A stretch of DNA of 64,000 nucleotides, taken from assembly GCA_026120185.1 (NCBI GenBank), contig JANUWF010001272.1, positions 1,054,001 to 1,118,000 on the forward strand, given 5' to 3'. A model generated the notes under the pieces. It was given only the letters and a program-made list of their open reading frames with translations. It was not told the origin of the DNA and did not search any database. This DNA comes from Voacanga thouarsii. Taxonomy: Eukaryota; Streptophyta; Magnoliopsida; Gentianales; Apocynaceae. The position numbers were made by a program, and so were the translations under genes. Shown piece after piece: positions 59,999 to 64,000 of this stretch. Numbering within the stretch: the first letter of the stretch is position 1; every line of letters starts with the position of its first letter.

Positions 59999-61848
59999 GG
60001 GATAATATCACAGCTTACTACTCCAAGGACACTCCAGCAGAATGGAGTAGCTAAGAAAAGGAATAAGATGTTGATAGAAATGGTCAAAAGCATAATGTCT
60101 AATTCAACTTTTCTGATTTCTTTTTGGGGATATGCTCTTAAAACAACAACATACATTTTGAACTTGGAATTTTCCAAATTAGTACCTAAGATACCCTATG
60201 AGATGTGGATGGGGCGAAAGCCAATTCTAAATCATCTCAGGATATGGGGATATCTAGCATATGTACTGATTAAGAAAGATAAGTTACAGCTAAAATTAGA
60301 ATCATGCTACTTTATTAGGTGTCTAAAGGGAATAAGGGGTGGGTAATTTTATCATTCAAAAAATCATAAAATACTAAGGAGAACCAATGCTAAATACTTA
60401 TAGGAGCACAAAGTATGCCAACTAAAGATTTAACTAGGATGGAACTAATGGAAAAGTTGTTCTCAGAATCAGCTTCCACTGATCCAATTGTGGAACAAGA
60501 AGAGGCACAGCCTAAGGATCTTGTGCAAAAAGCAGCCTCATCGTAGTGGGAGGGAATCTAGGATTCCAAAAAGATGGACAGGAGAGGTTCTTGACCTAGT
60601 TTCTGACCATCAAAAATAAGATCCCAGTAAATACGATGAGACCATTGCTAAAGTTGATGCTAATAGTGAAGCAGACATATGGCATGAAATAAAAAAAGTC
60701 GAAATTGAGTCAATGTACATTAATCGGGTTTGGGATCTTATAACTTCACCTGAAGGGATAAAACCTGTTGGACTTAAGAATGTATATAAGAGGAAGAAAG
60801 GTGCAGATTGGATGGTGGAAACCTTCAAAGTTTGGCTTGTGACAAATGGTTGTATTCAGAAAGAGAGTATCAATTATAAGGAAACTTTTTTCCCGATAGG
60901 CATGCTAAAGTCTATTCATATTCTCCTTGCCATCGTATGATATTATGACTATGAGATATTGCAAATGGATATCAAGACGGTCTATCTAAATGACCATTTT
61001 GGTGAAGACATCTATAGGTCCCAGTTGGAAGGTTTTGTTGCAAAAAGCTAAGAACGCATGATTCGCAAAGTAAAGAAGTCCTTTTATGGACTTAAGTAGG
61101 CATCCAAAGCATGGAACATTCATTTTGATGAAGCTATAAAATCTAATTAATTTATTCAAAATGAGGATGAACTATACGTCTATAGCAAATTAAAAGGTTT
61201 AAATGTGATTTTTCTTGTATTATATGTGGATGACATTTTACTCGTTGGTAATGATGTAGAACATTGTCATCAATAAAAGTTTGGATTTCTAGTAATTTAG
61301 TATGAAGGACTTAGCAGAAAGTAGTCGCATTCCTAGGATTAAGCTTCTTAGGACTAGGGAGTAGAGAATGTTAGTATTATCTCAAGCTACATACATTGAA
61401 AAGATGTTGGCCAAGTTCAGTATAAACTTATGCAAAGGGGCATTGATCCCTTACAGACAAGGGTTGTCTCTCTCTTGAAAAAAACATCCTAAGATACAAG
61501 CAGAGAAATACAAAATGAATAGGATTCCTATGCTTCGACTATAGGAAATCTCATGTACACTATGCTATGTGCTGGGCTAGATATCTACTTTGTTATAGGT
61601 TTAGTTAGTAGATATCATTAAAACTCAAGCGAGGTTCATTGGCAAATTGTAAAATATATACTCAAGTACTTTAAGGGAATGAGGAATTATATGTTGGTCT
61701 ACAGAGCTACTAACTTGGTTCCAATAGGTTAAATGGACTTAGACTTCTAGATGGATAAAGATGAAAAAAAATCTAGTAGTGAATATGTCTTTACCTTCTC
61801 TAGATGAGCTATTTCAAGGAGAAGTATTAATCAATCTTGTATTGCTAA
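59999..61848 (+). pseudogene. pol: Copia-type integrase end, RT and partial RNase H, decayed
   Basis: Integrase resumes with QLTTPRTLQQNGVAKKRNK, holding the region of the third catalytic residue (Lys stands where Glu is usual). RT shows EIKKVEIESM, the region around QMDIKTVYLN, and the active site LYVDDILLVGND near 61215-61250. RNase H starts (EYVFTFSR, INQSCIA) and stops abruptly at about 61848, so the end of RNase H and the 3' LTR are missing. Several stops and shifts occur. The ORF that starts at 59939 is a chimera whose first about 20 codons are LTR. Confidence 0.85.
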
Positions 61849-63141
61849 CTAGCTTTTCTGATATGGACAATCATCTACAAATCCAAGGATGCGGTCTAGC
61901 TTTTTTAACTTTTCTAATTTTGTGAATATGTTCTAATAATGATTAGAATTTATTTGAAACCCATGATTTTGGATAAAAATATTCTCAAAATTACATATAG
62001 GACCTACAATTTTCTAAAACTTGATTTTAGCCAGAACTTTTCAAAATTCAATTGGACCCAGATTTCTCCAAAATACTGATTTTAGATGATTGTGCATTGG
62101 ATGTTTTACGCTATATTTTAAGCACGTTTTATTGGCCTGATGGATGGTTATGGACTAAGACCAAACTTATCTGTTCATGCATCTTTATCGCATTATTTTA
62201 ATTAAATAAGGCCTGCGCGTCCTGCCTTATCTCAAATTCTTATGTAATTCTCTTCTCATCTAACTCTCCTCAAGTGTAACTCAAGGTTTCTTCCTTTAGG
62301 AAATTATGTAATTAGCTTATATAGATTAGATTGAGGTATAATTTTATTTACAAGATTTTGAAGACGACAATCAAAACAAAACGAGATGGTAAGACATCCT
62401 ACTTAAATCTTGCATGAACACATAGGGTTGACCATATTAATTTCCTTGATGGCTCAAGAAAATTAATTAAGAGAGTCTATAACAATGCCATGTAATTATT
62501 TATTACCATGTTTATCAATTTATGCTGCTTATTGATAAATTGTATGCATGCCAAATGATAAGGCAACCAAAAGGAATAAATCCCTCAAATAATATTAAAT
62601 ATAATGCCTTCCATTAATATAGTAAGAACAAGAGCTCTTTTTTTAGACCAGGTTGTTGGCCATACCCAAGCCCACTTGATATTGAGTATATTCAAGCTAT
62701 AGAATTTAATTCTTGATTAATGAGTTGGATTTAACCAATTCCTTTATCCCGATTGGGCTAAACCAAGCATAAAGAATATTGGAGGCAAGGTTGGAATAGT
62801 ATTAATTACTTTAATAATTAAAAGATATTAATCACCTAATGATACAGTTGTTACATTTGATGGAATTGGTATTGGATACCAACCACTGAACTTAAGAGTG
62901 GCTTGTTGGGCTAACCCAATGTCATTACTAAGGAATTTGGATATTGGTCGACTAGGAAAGCTTCCAACGGGCTTTCCCGAGTCAATAGTAGGGGCAATTA
63001 TTTTGAGTAAATAGTGGAATAAAATGCGTTTAATTAAAGGCCTAATTACTTGCATATCATGAGCATATACATGTTCTAATTACACTATCTTTACATCTAG
63101 GTTACTTGCATCATATCAACAAACCTAAACCTACGTAGCTT
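61849..63141. other. Unassigned AT-rich DNA between two copia remnants
   Basis: No coding similarity was seen. It may hold a decayed LTR and leader of the copia element at 63142, but no primer site could be confirmed. Confidence 0.4.
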
Positions 63142-64000
63142 TTGGAAACAAATAAGTTCACAGAATCAAACAATTTGGACTGGTATAGAAACTTGAGCAT
63201 CGTTCTCAAGTCAGAAGAGTTGCTCTACGTGCTAGATGCTTCTATTCTGCCACCTCTAGCCCAAGATGCTCCTGATTATGATCATGCTATCCACAAGAAG
63301 CGTAAGGAGGATAGTGACATTGCATCATGTATTATGTTGGCGTCAATGACTCCTAAGTTTCAAAAATAACATGAGCATATGGATGCTCAAACCGTTATCT
63401 TCCATCTTAAAGAGCTATTTGATAAACAAGCTAGAACTGAGAGATATAAGATCTCTAAGCAATTGTTCCGTTTTAAGATGGTTGAGGGTGCTTCATTGGC
63501 CACTCATAGGCTACAAATCTTAGACTATATTGAAAAGCTTGGGTCTCTTAGTTTCATAATAGATCACGATTTAAGTGTTAACTTAATTCTATAATCATTA
63601 CCAAGTAGTTTTTCACAATTTATGATTAACTGCCACATGAACAATATTGAGACCACTTTACTTGAGCTTATCAATCTACTTAAGACTGTTGAATCATCTA
63701 TGAAGAATGATGATAAGGCGATCTTGCTAGTAGGTTCTTCATCTTCTAAGAAGAAAGTTTCCAAGAAAAAGAAGGAAAATCCTACCAAGCCCAAAGGAGG
63801 CATGAAGAAGAATGAAGTAGCCACTAAAGAACCATGTCATTATTGTGGTAAGATGGGCCATTGGACGCACAACTGCAAAGCCTACTTGGAAACAGTGAAG
63901 GAAAAGAAGGAGAAAGAGAAGCGCACAAGCACTTCTACTTCTACCTATGGTATGTTTATGGTTGAGATTAATATTGCCTTTAATAATAAGATATGGATAT
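63142..64000 (+). pseudogene. gag: Second copia-type gag, partial at window edge
   Basis: It has the copia gag N-terminal motif (NKFTESNNLDWYRNL, KSEELLYVLD), then MLASMTPKFQK, a conserved middle (LKELFDKQARTERYK) and a zinc knuckle CHYCGKMGHWTHNC at 63835-63876 after a Lys-rich stretch. Stops at 63367 and 63592 break one otherwise continuous frame, which is open from 63595 to the edge. The sequence differs from the gag at 56689, so it is another family. The start is uncertain: an in-frame TAG lies at 63136 and no ATG was chosen. Confidence 0.85.

Noticed and set aside
63000..63141. Primer site and LTR for the second copia element
   Set aside because: Sequences like GGTATTGGATACC near 62865 resemble a primer site only loosely, and no LTR pair is visible.

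Overview
The window is plant nuclear DNA made almost wholly of nested transposable elements. The evidence is chromodomain-bearing Ty3/gypsy elements of Tekay/Del type with an initiator-tRNA-Met primer site, Athila-like LTRs with a tRNA-Asp primer site, Ty1/copia coding remnants, CACTA-like termini and a tRNA-derived SINE. It looks like gene-poor heterochromatin of a flowering plant; the species cannot be told. I see no host gene. Nearly all coding sequence is broken by stops, most of them explained by C-to-T changes (CAG to TAG, CAA to TAA, CGA to TGA), as expected for old methylated DNA.

Layout. 1-2450: 5' part of a Tekay LTR on the minus strand, inserted into the 5' LTR of Tekay element 1. 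2451-13359: Tekay element 1 (+), with truncated 5' LTR, acidic pre-gag ORF, dead gag-pol and a 4.3 kb 3' LTR. 13365-15919: AT-rich DNA without recognisable genes. 15920-19470: array of about 150-bp units, opened by a solo LTR (duplication tagaa) that is itself opened by an Athila-like solo LTR (duplication gcctt). 19527-31343: a CACTA-like element holding an Athila-like head-to-head composite, which holds a Tekay solo LTR (acaac), which holds a copia solo LTR (agtcc). 31429-49980: a minus-strand copia LTR split by a second CACTA-like element (with a SINE inside) and by the complete Tekay element 2 (34767-48600, minus, duplication catac). 49981-51692: a much older Tekay-like 5' region and gag. 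51693-54637: a copia-type LTR with a 1,288-bp internal duplication. 56689-61848: a decayed copia gag-pol interrupted by another solo LTR. 63142-64000: the gag of a second copia element, running off the window.

The most unusual signal is an extra ORF between primer site and gag, found in three Tekay-like elements of different age. It is very acidic and carries motifs resembling SUMO-interacting motifs (VIDL/VIDI followed by Ser/Asp/Glu). The Tekay LTRs also hold a tRNA-like Pol III A/B-box module about 253-257 bp from the LTR start, and a (CT)n tract about 1.9 kb from it, both in every copy that covers those positions.
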